NCBI RefSeq assembly: GCF_022179385.1
Contig: NZ_BPQS01000001.1
Location: 310,001 to 374,000, forward strand
Direction: 5' to 3'
DNA: 64,000 nucleotides
Source of the DNA: Methylobacterium longum
GTDB taxonomy: Bacteria; Pseudomonadota; Alphaproteobacteria; Rhizobiales; Beijerinckiaceae
In this document: positions 42,759-50,534 of the stretch, piece by piece
Position numbering within the stretch: position 1 is the stretch's first letter
How the letters are laid out: every line of letters starts with the position of its first letter
Notes under the pieces: generated by a model
What the model saw: the letters and a program-made list of their open reading frames with translations, nothing else
Database searches by the model: none
Told to the model about the DNA's origin: nothing
Made by a program: the position numbers and the translations under genes

Positions 42759-43762
42759 GCGGTCGCTCCCTCGATCAGCTCGTATCCGAGATCGATTCTC
42801 TTCGGACCGCCCCCCGTCAGGCAGGCGGCGGCCTGCCGGCCGATCTCCAGCCGCGGTGTGCGCACCGTCGACAGGGGCTGAGGCATCGCGGCTGCAAAGT
42901 CGAGCCCGTTGAAGCCGAACAGCGCGATCCGACCCGGCACCACCAGCCCGGCCGACAGGCAGGCGAAATAGCCCCCGAGCGCCATGTCGTCATTGGAGAA
43001 GTAGACCGCGTCCAGATCCGAATGACGCGCCAGCAGCGCTTCCAGACCCGCCCGCCCGGAGGCCGGCGAGGACGGTCCCGGCCGGATTTCCCGGCCGAGA
43101 AGTGCCAGCCCGACATCCGCCAGAGCCTCCTCGAAACCCGCCAGCCGCTTGCCCGCGCGCAGGTCGACCGCGAGATCGTGGCCGAGATAGGCGATGCGGC
43201 GATAGCCCCGCCCCGCCAGATGGCGGGCGCTCGCCGCCCCGACGGCCCGGTTGGAGAAGCCGACCACGGCGTCGATCCCGTCACCATCCGTGTCGATCAT
43301 CTCGACGACGCGCACGCTTCCGGCCCTGGCCAGGGCGACGGTCCCGGGATTGTGCTCCAGGCCGGTGAGCAGGAGCGCGGCCGGGCGCCACGACAGGAGC
43401 GCGGCCACCAGCGCCTCCTCCCGGTCCGGATCGTAGTCGCTCACGCCGATCACGCACTGGATGCCCTCGGCGTCGAGGGAGGCGGTCAGGCCGCGCAGCA
43501 GGTCCGGGAAGACCACGTTGGCGAGGGAGGGGATCACGACGCCGACGAGCTGCGCGCTCGCCCCCGACCCGGCCAGATTCCCGGCCAGGCGGTTCGGCAC
43601 GTAGCCGAGCCGAGCCACGGCTTCCGCCACCCGCTCGCCGGCGCGCTTGGAATAGGACCCGTGGTTGCGCAGGACCCGCGAGACCGTGCTCTCGCCGACA
43701 CCGGCCGCGCGGGCGACGTCGGTGAGGGTCACGAGCCGCCCCGGCGGCTGAATGTCGTCCAT
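42755..43762 (-). CDS. LacI-family transcriptional repressor of the tetronate island
   Basis: A 335-residue LacI/GalR regulator. Residues 11-31 form the HTH (VTLTDVARAAGVGESTVSRV) followed by a hinge (RLGYVPNRLAGNLAGS), which places it in the GntR/IdnR-like branch. Then a periplasmic-binding-like ligand domain: GVVIPSLANVVFPDLLRGL, RRIAYLGHD and DLDAVYFSNDDMALGGYF. Such repressors leave DNA when they bind the pathway's sugar acid. The stop overlaps the start of otnC, and a perfect LacI-type palindrome lies between this gene and the divergent transporter. The minus-strand ATG at 43762 gives the conserved N-terminus; the frame is open upstream but only through an intergenic repeat. Confidence 0.92.
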   Translation of the reverse strand: MDDIQPPGRLVTLTDVARAAGVGESTVSRVLRNHGSYSKRAGERVAEAVARLGYVPNRLAGNLAGSGASAQLVGVVIPSLANVVFPDLLRGLTASLDAEGIQCVIGVSDYDPDREEALVAALLSWRPAALLLTGLEHNPGTVALARAGSVRVVEMIDTDGDGIDAVVGFSNRAVGAASARHLAGRGYRRIAYLGHDLAVDLRAGKRLAGFEEALADVGLALLGREIRPGPSSPASGRAGLEALLARHSDLDAVYFSNDDMALGGYFACLSAGLVVPGRIALFGFNGLDFAAAMPQPLSTVRTPRLEIGRQAAACLTGGGPKRIDLGYELIEGATA

Positions 43763-43821
43763 GACCCGGTTCTCCCGACGCGGTCTCGTCTCGCGACGCC
43801 CTTCGTACCTCCCGCCCCTCG

Positions 43822-43952
43822 CCCTCATCCCGAGATGCCCGCCCGAGAGGCCCGCGCCAGCGGCCCCGGAGAGGAGCCCTCCGGCTGGCCGCGCGATCCC
43901 GGGAGGACGCCTTCGAGGCCTCCGCTGGGCTTTGGCACCTCGGGGTGAGGGG
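43822..43952. repeat. Dispersed intergenic inverted-repeat element (full copy)
   Basis: The ends CCCTCATCCCGAGATGCC (43822-43839) and GGCACCTCGGGGTGAGGGG (43934-43952) are inverted copies with few mismatches, bounding a 131-base element. It is the clearest copy in the window, with relatives at 28437, 29545 and 46561. Confidence 0.7.
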
Positions 43953-44022
43953 AGGGATGGGACGACCGTCCTCGGCGATCCGCCAGCCGACATAGCCGCC
44001 TGCATTATCGCGCACAACCGCA

Positions 44023-44038
44023 TTGGCAGCGCTGCCAA
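44023..44038. promoter_or_regulatory. LacI-family operator
   Basis: TTGGCAGCGCTGCCAA is a perfect 16-bp palindrome with central CG, which fits the LacI/GalR operator form TTGnnAnCGnTnnCAA. It lies between the divergent lacI-type gene and the MFS gene (87 bases before its ATG), so one repressor dimer could control both arms of the island. Confidence 0.8.
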
Positions 44039-44125
44039 AAGGAGATATGGCACCGGTCAGCGCCGCCCGACGAGCGGCGAAGACCATCGTCCGGCGACCG
44101 CACGGTCCGGATCAGGGAGTACGCC

Positions 44126-45448
44126 ATGCCGGTCCGAGCCGCCCCGCTGGGGGGCGCCACCCAACAAGCAGACGAGAAGACCTTCGACGACCGCACCTAC
44201 GCGAAGGTCTTCTGGCGCCTCGTGCCGTTCCTGATGCTCTGCTACGTCGTGGCGTATCTCGACCGGGTGAATGTCGGCTTCGCCAAGCTCCAGATGTCGC
44301 AGGAGCTGAAATTCTCCGAGACGGTCTACGGGCTGGGCGCCGGTATCTTCTTCCTCGGCTACTTCCTGTTCGAGGTACCCTCGAACGTGATCCTGCACCG
44401 GGTCGGCGCCCGGGTCTGGATCGCCCGGATCATGATCACCTGGGGGATGATCTCGGGGGCGTTCCTGTTCGTGAACTCCGAGTGGAGCTTCTACGGGATG
44501 CGCTTCCTGCTCGGTCTCGCCGAGGCCGGCTTCTACCCGGGGGTGATCCTCTACACGACCTCGTGGTTCCCGGCCCATCGCCGGGCCAAGGTGATCGCGG
44601 TGTTCATGGCGGCGATCCCGATCTCCGGCATCTTCGGCAACCCGCTCTCGGGCTGGATCATGGACGCGCTCAACGGCGCCCACGGCCTGTCCGGCTGGCA
44701 ATGGATGTTCCTGATCGAGGCGGTGCCGGCGGTGCTGATCGGCGTCGCGGTGTTCCTCTACCTCGACAACCGCCCCGCCGAGGCGAAGTGGCTCACCGAC
44801 GCCGAGAAGCAGCTCTTGGAGCGCGACATCGCCGCCGACAACCACGGCAAGGAATCGAGCCCGCACTCCATCGCCACCGTGTTCCGCAACGGCCGCGTGT
44901 GGTTCATGAGCCTGATCTACTTCGCCTTCGTCACCGGCCAGTACGGGCTGACCTTCTGGATGCCGACCATCGTCAAGGCATCGGGCGTGCAGGGCAACTT
45001 CAACATCGGGCTGATCAGCGCCATCCCGTTCGTCTGCGCGGCGATCGTGATGGTCCTCCTGGGCCTCTCCGCCGACCGGATGCGCGAGCGCCGCTGGCAC
45101 CTCATCATCCCGGCCCTGCTCGGCGCCGTCGGCTTCGTGGTCTCGGCCAATGCGGGCTCGACCACGGTCGCGGTGGCGGCGCTCTCAGTGGCGGCGGCCG
45201 GCGTGCTGACCTGCTCGCCCCTGTTCTGGTCGCTGCCCACCGCCTTCCTGAGCGGAGCCGGCGCGGCGGCCGGCATCGCGCTGATCAACTCGGTGGGCAA
45301 TCTGGCGGGCTTCGTCAGCCCCTACGTGATCGGGGCACTGCGCGACGCCACCGGCAGCACCGCCACCGGCATGTACGCGTTGGCGGTGATGCTGGTGGTC
45401 GGCTCGATCTGCGTGTTCGTGACGCCGGCCCGGATGGTCAATCGCTGA
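44126..45448 (+). CDS. MFS transporter, anion:cation symporter family (likely tetronate uptake)
   Basis: A 440-residue twelve-helix transporter of the ACS/phthalate-permease family. The opening LVPFLMLCYVVAYLDRVNVG is the family signature. Next come GAGIFFLGYFLFEVPSN, RFLLGLAEAGFYPGVILYTT, a central cytoplasmic loop (AEAKWLTDAEKQLLERDIAA) and LTFWMPTIVKASG in the second half. ACS members carry organic anions such as glucarate, tartrate and hexuronates with protons. As first gene of the operon with a LacI operator just upstream, its substrate is probably L-threonate and/or D-erythronate (inference). GGGAG before ATG 44126. Confidence 0.88.
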   Translation: MPVRAAPLGGATQQADEKTFDDRTYAKVFWRLVPFLMLCYVVAYLDRVNVGFAKLQMSQELKFSETVYGLGAGIFFLGYFLFEVPSNVILHRVGARVWIARIMITWGMISGAFLFVNSEWSFYGMRFLLGLAEAGFYPGVILYTTSWFPAHRRAKVIAVFMAAIPISGIFGNPLSGWIMDALNGAHGLSGWQWMFLIEAVPAVLIGVAVFLYLDNRPAEAKWLTDAEKQLLERDIAADNHGKESSPHSIATVFRNGRVWFMSLIYFAFVTGQYGLTFWMPTIVKASGVQGNFNIGLISAIPFVCAAIVMVLLGLSADRMRERRWHLIIPALLGAVGFVVSANAGSTTVAVAALSVAAAGVLTCSPLFWSLPTAFLSGAGAAAGIALINSVGNLAGFVSPYVIGALRDATGSTATGMYALAVMLVVGSICVFVTPARMVNR

Positions 45449-45625
45449 GGAGATGCTCCCCCTTCCCCCCGGGGAAGGGCCAGGGGCGGGGTGGCGCGGA
45501 CGGCACCGCATCGCCCCATCCCGTACCACCCCACCTCTCACTCCTCCCCGCCAGGGGGAGGAGCGCGCGTCGCCCGCGGTGACGTCGCGTCGGCCATGCC
45601 GGCCTTGAAGCTCGTGAGGCATTCG

Positions 45626-46540
45626 ATGACCACCGACACGCACATCCGCCGCGCCGCGGTGATCGGCCTGGGCTCCATGGGCTCCGGCATGGCCGGCTCG
45701 CTCCTGCGGGCCGGCTTCACGGTCGCCGCCTGCGACGTGAACCCGGACGCGGTGGCACGGTTCGAAGCCGCCGGCGGTCGCGGGGCCGCGAACCCCGCCG
45801 CCGCGGCGCAGGACGCCGACGTGGTGGTGAGCGTGGTGGTCAACGCCGCGCAGACCGAGGCGGTGCTGTTCGGCGCGAACGGCGCCGCCGCCGCGATGCC
45901 GGAGGGGGCCGTGTTCGTCTCTTCCGCCACCATGGATCCGGCCGTCGCCCGGGCGCTCGCGGCCCGGCTGGAGGCCACCGGCCGCCACTACCTCGACGCC
46001 CCGATGAGCGGAGGCGCCGCCCGCGCGGCGGATGGAGGGCTGACCTTCCTGGCCTCGGGCTCGGCGGCGGCCTTCGCGAGGGCCCGGCCCGCCCTCGATG
46101 CCATGGCGGGCACGCTCTACGAACTCGGCGACGCGGCCGGCCAGGGTGCGGCCTTCAAGATGATCAACCAGCTGCTCGCGGGCGTCCACATCGCCGCCGC
46201 CTGCGAGGCGATGAGCTTCGCGGCCAAGCAGGGCCTCGACCTGGCGCGCGTCTACGAGGTGATCACCAAGTCGGCCGGCAATTCGTGGATGTTCGAGAAC
46301 CGAGTGCCGCACATCCTGGAGGCGGATTACGCTCCGAAGAGCGCGGTCGACATCTTCGTCAAGGACCTCGGCATCGTGCAGGACATGGCCCGGGCGGAGA
46401 AATACCCGGTCCCGGTGGCGGCGGCGGCGCTGCAAATGTTCCTGATGGCCTCCGGTGCCGGGATGGGCCGGGACGACGACGCCTCCGTGGCTCGGCTCTA
46501 CGCGCAGGTCTCGGGGGCGAAGCTTCCGGGGACGAAGTGA
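45626..46540 (+). CDS. ltnD: L-threonate dehydrogenase
   Basis: A 304-residue beta-hydroxyacid dehydrogenase. The NAD-binding Rossmann opening is AAVIGLGSMGSGMAGSLLRA. The substrate loop DAPMSGGAARAADGGLTFLASG carries the family's catalytic surroundings, and the catalytic lysine is in AAFKMINQLLAGVHIAAACE. The C-terminal half is the all-helical domain (SAVDIFVKDLGIVQDMA). LtnD oxidises L-threonate to 2-oxo-tetronate, which OtnI, the next gene, then isomerises. Naming depends on that context; alone it could be tartronate semialdehyde or 3-hydroxyisobutyrate dehydrogenase. The ATG at 45626 gives the Rossmann start; the frame is open upstream through an intergenic repeat-like region. Confidence 0.88.
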   Translation: MTTDTHIRRAAVIGLGSMGSGMAGSLLRAGFTVAACDVNPDAVARFEAAGGRGAANPAAAAQDADVVVSVVVNAAQTEAVLFGANGAAAAMPEGAVFVSSATMDPAVARALAARLEATGRHYLDAPMSGGAARAADGGLTFLASGSAAAFARARPALDAMAGTLYELGDAAGQGAAFKMINQLLAGVHIAAACEAMSFAAKQGLDLARVYEVITKSAGNSWMFENRVPHILEADYAPKSAVDIFVKDLGIVQDMARAEKYPVPVAAAALQMFLMASGAGMGRDDDASVARLYAQVSGAKLPGTK

Positions 46541-46560
46541 CCAGCGGCGATCCCCCCGCG

Positions 46561-46670
46561 CCCGCACCCTGAGGTGCCAGCGTCGGCAGGCTTTCGAGAA
46601 GGGGGCCGGGGACCGCGCGGCGGGCTGGCGGACTCCCGCGAGGCTGCGGCGCAGCACCTCGGGATGAGGG
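46561..46670. repeat. Dispersed intergenic inverted-repeat element (copy between ltnD and otnI)
   Basis: GCACCCTGAGGTGCC (46564-46578) and GCAGCACCTCGGGATGAGGG (46651-46670) are inverted relatives bounding a 110-base element inside the tetronate operon. It must be transcribed with the operon, so it would form a long hairpin in the mRNA. Confidence 0.65.
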
Positions 46671-46738
46671 AATCGGGGATGACGGTTCGCTGAGCGGATC
46701 GGACGGGTGTCGAGAACCGGGCAGGGAGGCCCAAGAGA

Positions 46739-47524
46739 ATGCCGCGCTTTGCCGCAAACCTGAGCCTGATGTTCAACGAGGTGCCGTTCCTCGACCGGTT
46801 CGAGGCCGCCGCCCGGGCCGGATTCGACGCCGTCGAATTCCTGTTTCCCTACGAGCATTCACCGGAGGCGGTCGGCGCGCGGCTCCGGGACAACGGCCTG
46901 ACCCAGGCGCTGTTCAACCTGCCGCCAGGCGATTTCTCAATGGGCGAGCGCGGCTTAGCGGCGTTTCCTGAACGGTTCGACGAGCTGAAGGCCGGGGTCG
47001 ACACGGCGTTGCGCTACGTCGAGGCGACCGGCGTCGGCCGGTTGCACCTGATGGCGGGCCTCGCCCCGCACGACGATCCCGGCGCCGTCGCGGCCTACCG
47101 CCGGGCTGTCACCTGGACGGCGGAGCGGCTGGCGCCCGCCGGCCTCGACCTCGTTCTGGAACCGATCAACGGCCGGAACATACCGGGCTATTTCCTCAAC
47201 GATTTCGGCCGCGCCGCGGACCTGATCGAGGATCTCGGGCTGTCGAACCTGAAGCTGCAGTTCGATCTCTACCACTGCCAGATCCTGCACGGCGACGTGA
47301 CCATGCGTCTGCGCGCCCTGATGCCGATCATCGGCCACGTCCAGACCGCGAGCGTGCCCGAGCGGCACGAACCCGGAACCGGCGAGGTGAACGACGTCTT
47401 CCTGTTCGACGAGCTGGATCGACTCGGCTACGCCGGCTTCGTCGGCTGCGAGTACATCCCGGCCGCCGACACCGTCTCGGGTCTCGGCTGGCTCGCCGCC
47501 TACAAGGGGAGAAGCGCCCGATGA
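46739..47524 (+). CDS. otnI: 2-oxo-tetronate isomerase (hydroxypyruvate isomerase family)
   Basis: A 261-residue TIM-barrel isomerase of the Hyi family. The opening FAANLSLMFNEVPFLDRFEAA and FDAVEFLFPYEH are diagnostic. Metal and catalytic residues fall in LVLEPINGRNIPGYFL (glutamate), LQFDLYHCQI, HVQTASVPERHEPGTGE (histidine/glutamate) and GCEYIPA. OtnI converts 2-oxo-tetronate from LtnD to 3-oxo-tetronate for OtnK. Hydroxypyruvate isomerase of the glyoxylate route is the homologous alternative, but the neighbours make OtnI the better name. Its stop overlaps the otnK start by four bases (ATGA). AGGGAGG (46723-46729) lies before the ATG. Confidence 0.9.
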   Translation: MPRFAANLSLMFNEVPFLDRFEAAARAGFDAVEFLFPYEHSPEAVGARLRDNGLTQALFNLPPGDFSMGERGLAAFPERFDELKAGVDTALRYVEATGVGRLHLMAGLAPHDDPGAVAAYRRAVTWTAERLAPAGLDLVLEPINGRNIPGYFLNDFGRAADLIEDLGLSNLKLQFDLYHCQILHGDVTMRLRALMPIIGHVQTASVPERHEPGTGEVNDVFLFDELDRLGYAGFVGCEYIPAADTVSGLGWLAAYKGRSAR

Positions 47525-48795
47525 GCCTCGCGCTGGGATGCGTTGCCGACGATTACACGGGCGCCTCGGACCTCGCCAACACGTTGACCAAGGCGGGCCT
47601 GCGCACGATCCAGACCATCGGCGTCCCGGAGGATGACCGCGCCCTGCCGGAGGCCGACGCGGTGGTGGTGGCGCTGAAGAGCCGCTCGATCCCCGCCGAC
47701 CAGGCCGTGGCGCGCTCCCGCGAGGCCGAGGGCTGGCTGCGGGCGCGGGGCGCCGCCCACGTGATGTTCAAGGTCTGCTCGACCTTCGACTCCACGGAGG
47801 CCGGCAATATCGGCCCGGTCATGGACGCCCTGCGGGGGGATGCGGGCGAGGCCATCGCGCTCGTCACCCCGGCCTTCCCGGAGACGGGGCGCAGCGTCTA
47901 CCAGGGCAACCTCTTCGTCGGCGCCGTGCCGCTGAACGAGAGCCCCCTCAAGGACCACCCGCTCAATCCGATGCGCGATGCCAACCTGGTGCGCGTGCTC
48001 GAGCGCCAGAGCGCGTATCCGGTCGGGCTCGTGGATACCGCCACGGTCGCCCGCGGCGCCGAGGCCGTCGCGGCCCGCCTCGAAGCCCTCGTGGCGGAAG
48101 GTAAGGGCGCCGCCATCGCGGACGCGATCTTCGACAGCGACCTCGCAGTGCTCGGCCGGGCGATCATCGAGCGGACATTCTCGGTGGGCGCGTCCGGGCT
48201 CGGACTCGGGCTCGCCCGGGCACTGGTTGCCGCGGGACGCGGCACCCGGGACGCGGCCGGAGCGGCGATCGGCGAGCCGGTGGGCGGATCCGCCGCCTGC
48301 CTCGCCGGCAGTTGCTCGCAGGCGACGCTCCAGCAGGTCGGCGCCGCCGAGGCGCTGATGCCGGTGCTCCGCCTCGATCCGGCGCGGCTCCTCGCCGGCG
48401 CCGACGTGGTGGGCGAGGCCCTGGCCTTCGCGGAGGAACGGCTTCCTTCCGGCCCGGTGCTGATCGCCTCCTCGGCGCCTCCCGAGGCGGTCCGGGCCCT
48501 CCAGGCCGCCCATGGGGTCGACGCCGCCGGCCACGCCATCGAGGCGGCGCTGGCCGCCATCGCCGAAGGCCTCGTCGCCCGCGGCGTGCGCCGGCTCGTG
48601 GTCGCCGGAGGCGAGACGTCCGGCGCAGTGGTCGACCGGCTGGGCCTCACCGCCTTCCTGCTCGGGCCGGAGATCGCCGCGGGCGTTCCGGTCCTGCGCA
48701 CCGCCGGACGGCCCGAGCCGATGCTGCTCGCCCTGAAATCCGGCAATTTCGGCGGTCCGGACTTCTTCGGCCGCGCCCTCGACATGATGGCCTGA
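47521..48795 (+). CDS. otnK: 3-oxo-tetronate kinase (four-carbon acid sugar kinase family)
   Basis: A 424-residue kinase of the DUF1537 family. The N-terminal substrate domain opens with LGCVADDYTGASDLANTL, whose DDxTGA is the family signature, then HVMFKVCSTFDSTEAGNIGP and AFPETGRSVYQGNLFVG. The C-terminal ATP domain carries AACLAGSCSQATLQQ and LVVAGGETSGAVVDRL. It phosphorylates 3-oxo-tetronate at C4, giving the substrate of OtnC. Start overlaps otnI. Length is as usual for the family. Confidence 0.93.
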   Translation: MSLALGCVADDYTGASDLANTLTKAGLRTIQTIGVPEDDRALPEADAVVVALKSRSIPADQAVARSREAEGWLRARGAAHVMFKVCSTFDSTEAGNIGPVMDALRGDAGEAIALVTPAFPETGRSVYQGNLFVGAVPLNESPLKDHPLNPMRDANLVRVLERQSAYPVGLVDTATVARGAEAVAARLEALVAEGKGAAIADAIFDSDLAVLGRAIIERTFSVGASGLGLGLARALVAAGRGTRDAAGAAIGEPVGGSAACLAGSCSQATLQQVGAAEALMPVLRLDPARLLAGADVVGEALAFAEERLPSGPVLIASSAPPEAVRALQAAHGVDAAGHAIEAALAAIAEGLVARGVRRLVVAGGETSGAVVDRLGLTAFLLGPEIAAGVPVLRTAGRPEPMLLALKSGNFGGPDFFGRALDMMA

Positions 48796-48823
48796 CGCCG
48801 CACAACCCGACGGGAGGTTTTCC

Positions 48824-49801
48824 ATGCATGCCCTGATTCTCGGCGCCGCCGGCATGATCGGCCGCCGCCTCGTGGACACCCTGGTGAAGGCGGGTCAGGT
48901 CGGCGGTCAGCCGCTGAGCGCCCTGACCCTGCTCGACGTGGTGCAGCCCGCCGCGCCCGGGGGCTTTTCCGGCCAGGTGCGGGCCGACGCGGCGGATCTC
49001 ACCGCCCCCGGCGCCGCCGAGGCCGCCATCGCCGAACGGCCGGGCGTGATCTTCCACCTCGCCGCGGTGGTCTCGGGCGAGGCCGAGGCCGACCTGGAAC
49101 TCGGCTACCGGGTCAATCTCGACGGCACGCGGCTGCTCCTCGACGCGATCCGCAAGGCCAACGCGGCGGACGGGTACCGGCCGAAGCTGATCTTCACCTC
49201 CTCGCTCGCGGTGTTCGGCCCCCCCTTCCCCAAGGTGATCCCGGACGACCACATCCTGCGTCCGGCCTCCTCGTACGGGGTGCAGAAGGCCATGGGCGAG
49301 CTGATGCTCGCCGACTACGCCCGGCGCGGCTTCCTCGACGGGATCGGCCTGCGCCTGCCGACCATCTGCGTGCGGCCCGGCAAGCCCAACAAGGCGGCCT
49401 CCGGCTTCTTCTCGGGCATCATCCGCGAGCCGCTGGCCGGCCAGGAGGCGATCCTGCCGGTGCCCGACACGGTGCGGCACTGGTTCGCCAGCCCCGACGC
49501 GGCGGTCGGCTTCTTGGTCCACGCGGCCGGGCTCGACCTCGCGGCGATCGGCCCGCGGATCAGCCTGACCATGCCGGGCGTCTCGGCGACGGTCGCCGAG
49601 GAGATCGAGGCCCTGCGCCGCGCGGCCGGCGACAGGGCCGTGGCGCTGATCCGGCGCGCCCCCGACGCCACCATCGCGCGGATCGTCGGCTCCTGGCCGG
49701 AGGCGTTCGAGCCGGAGGCGGCCCTGGGTCTGGGTTTCCGGGCGGATGACTCCTTCGACGCCATCGTGGCGCAGCACGTGGCCGAGTTCCACGGCGGCTG
49801 A
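48824..49801 (+). CDS. denD: D-erythronate dehydrogenase (SDR family)
   Basis: A 325-residue extended short-chain dehydrogenase. The nucleotide-binding motif is LILGAAGMIGRRLVD, and FHLAAVVSGEAEADLELGY is typical of DenD. The catalytic serine lies in IFTSSLAVFGPPFP and the Tyr-Lys pair in SSYGVQKAMGELMLADY. RLPTICVRPGKPNKAASGFF and the RHWFASPDAAVGFLVHAA segment complete the match. DenD oxidises D-erythronate to 3-oxo-tetronate, entering the pathway one step later than L-threonate. It is the last gene of the operon, 28 bases after otnK, behind GGGAGG (48811-48816). Confidence 0.92.
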   Translation: MHALILGAAGMIGRRLVDTLVKAGQVGGQPLSALTLLDVVQPAAPGGFSGQVRADAADLTAPGAAEAAIAERPGVIFHLAAVVSGEAEADLELGYRVNLDGTRLLLDAIRKANAADGYRPKLIFTSSLAVFGPPFPKVIPDDHILRPASSYGVQKAMGELMLADYARRGFLDGIGLRLPTICVRPGKPNKAASGFFSGIIREPLAGQEAILPVPDTVRHWFASPDAAVGFLVHAAGLDLAAIGPRISLTMPGVSATVAEEIEALRRAAGDRAVALIRRAPDATIARIVGSWPEAFEPEAALGLGFRADDSFDAIVAQHVAEFHGG

Positions 49802-49822
49802 AGCGTCAGGACCGGGCTGAGG

Positions 49823-49844
49823 GATGTCGGTCTGATGTCGGTCT
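49823..49844. repeat. 11-bp tandem duplication at the end of the decayed vapC
   Basis: GATGTCGGTCT occurs twice head to tail (49823-49833, 49834-49844). As 11 is not a multiple of three, the duplication shifts the frame beyond the last conserved codons of the toxin remnant. Confidence 0.8.
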
Positions 49845-50217
49845 GCGGACGGCCGTCGCCGACACCGCGCAGCGGGACGCCGTCGACTTGCGCGCCGGCC
49901 GAGGCGACGCGGTCGCCGAGGCGCAGGCCTGCGGGGGGCGGCCCGTGCCGTGGCCGGCATGGGCGGCGGTGGCGAGGTGCCTTTGCTGCCCGTGATCGGG
50001 GCCAGCGCACGTCCCTTGCGTCCAGGACGCTGTCCACGACGGATCCGGCCCTGTGTGGCTCGCTTCTCCGGCGTCGCGCAAGGGCGAGCACCGCCTCATG
50101 GACGGCGACACCGCGCGCGAGCCGCGCGGGTATCGCGCGCAGGCAATGCCGCAGATCCTCATGGCCCGGCTCCCGGAGCGGGATCGCCACGATGGCCCGG
50201 GCATCGACGGACGTCAC
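49831..50217 (-). pseudogene. Decayed VapC-type PIN-domain toxin
   Basis: On the minus strand a GTG at 50217 overlaps the vapB stop by four bases (GTGA), exactly the usual vapBC coupling. The frame then reads [20 protein letters not shown] and VAVHEAVLALARRRR, matching the N-terminal half of PIN toxins (first acidic residue, second acidic residue). The middle, after DARDVRW, reads as nonsense in this frame, while the +1 frame gives HLATAAHAGHGTGR, which fits the expected helix. The original frame then returns as PAGLRLGD and GVPLR with PQTDI. So at least two compensating frameshifts are implied. No stop follows in the toxin's frame, and an 11-bp duplication lies at the end. Toxin activity is probably lost. 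Confidence 0.7.
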
Positions 50218-50450
50218 GCGACGTTCGGGCCGTCGTCGAACGCCTCGTCGGCCTCGGGACCGGATTTCGGCGAGGAGGCGCGCGTCCTGAACCCGCCGAT
50301 GCGCGCCGGGAGCGCATCGCTCCCGCGGTACTGGCGGTCCAGCGCGTTCGTTAGCGCGATCCGCGCCGCCTCGGCCTTGCTCACGCCGGCCCGCGATGCC
50401 AGCTTCTCGGCGCGGGGCTTCAGCTCTTCGCTGCGGATGTTGAGCGGCAC
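50214..50450 (-). CDS. vapB: VapB-type antitoxin
   Basis: A 78-residue protein of the Rv0623-like/PSK transcription-factor family. [20 protein letters not shown] followed by [18 protein letters not shown] is the ribbon-helix DNA-binding dimerisation part. The polar C-terminal 35 residues would wrap the toxin. It binds and neutralises the PIN ribonuclease VapC and represses its own operon. The start is a GTG (minus strand 50450). The toxin gene overlapping its stop is decayed, so this is an orphaned or dispensable antitoxin, which might still act against related toxins elsewhere (inference). Confidence 0.75.
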   Translation of the reverse strand: MPLNIRSEELKPRAEKLASRAGVSKAEAARIALTNALDRQYRGSDALPARIGGFRTRASSPKSGPEADEAFDDGPNVA

Positions 50451-50534
50451 GACCGCCTCCGTGTAGACGCGCGGGGGCTAGGGTCTCCATATCCGCGCCG
50501 CAGACTCGGTGCCGACACCCGATCAAGGATTCCG

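Larger units (their letters stand above)
43763..44125. other. 363-base divergent control region of the tetronate island
   Basis: The region contains a full copy of the dispersed repeat element (43822-43952) and the LacI-type operator (44023-44038). Bases 43990-44050 are less GC-rich than the flanks and are the likely promoter zone of the transporter operon. GGGAG (44115-44119) before ATG 44126 is the ribosome site. Confidence 0.6.

Noticed and set aside
44047-44125. Leader peptide from ATG 44047, close to AAAGGAG
   Set aside because: The ATG is only two bases from the putative ribosome site and the frame runs out of phase through the transporter gene without a timely stop.
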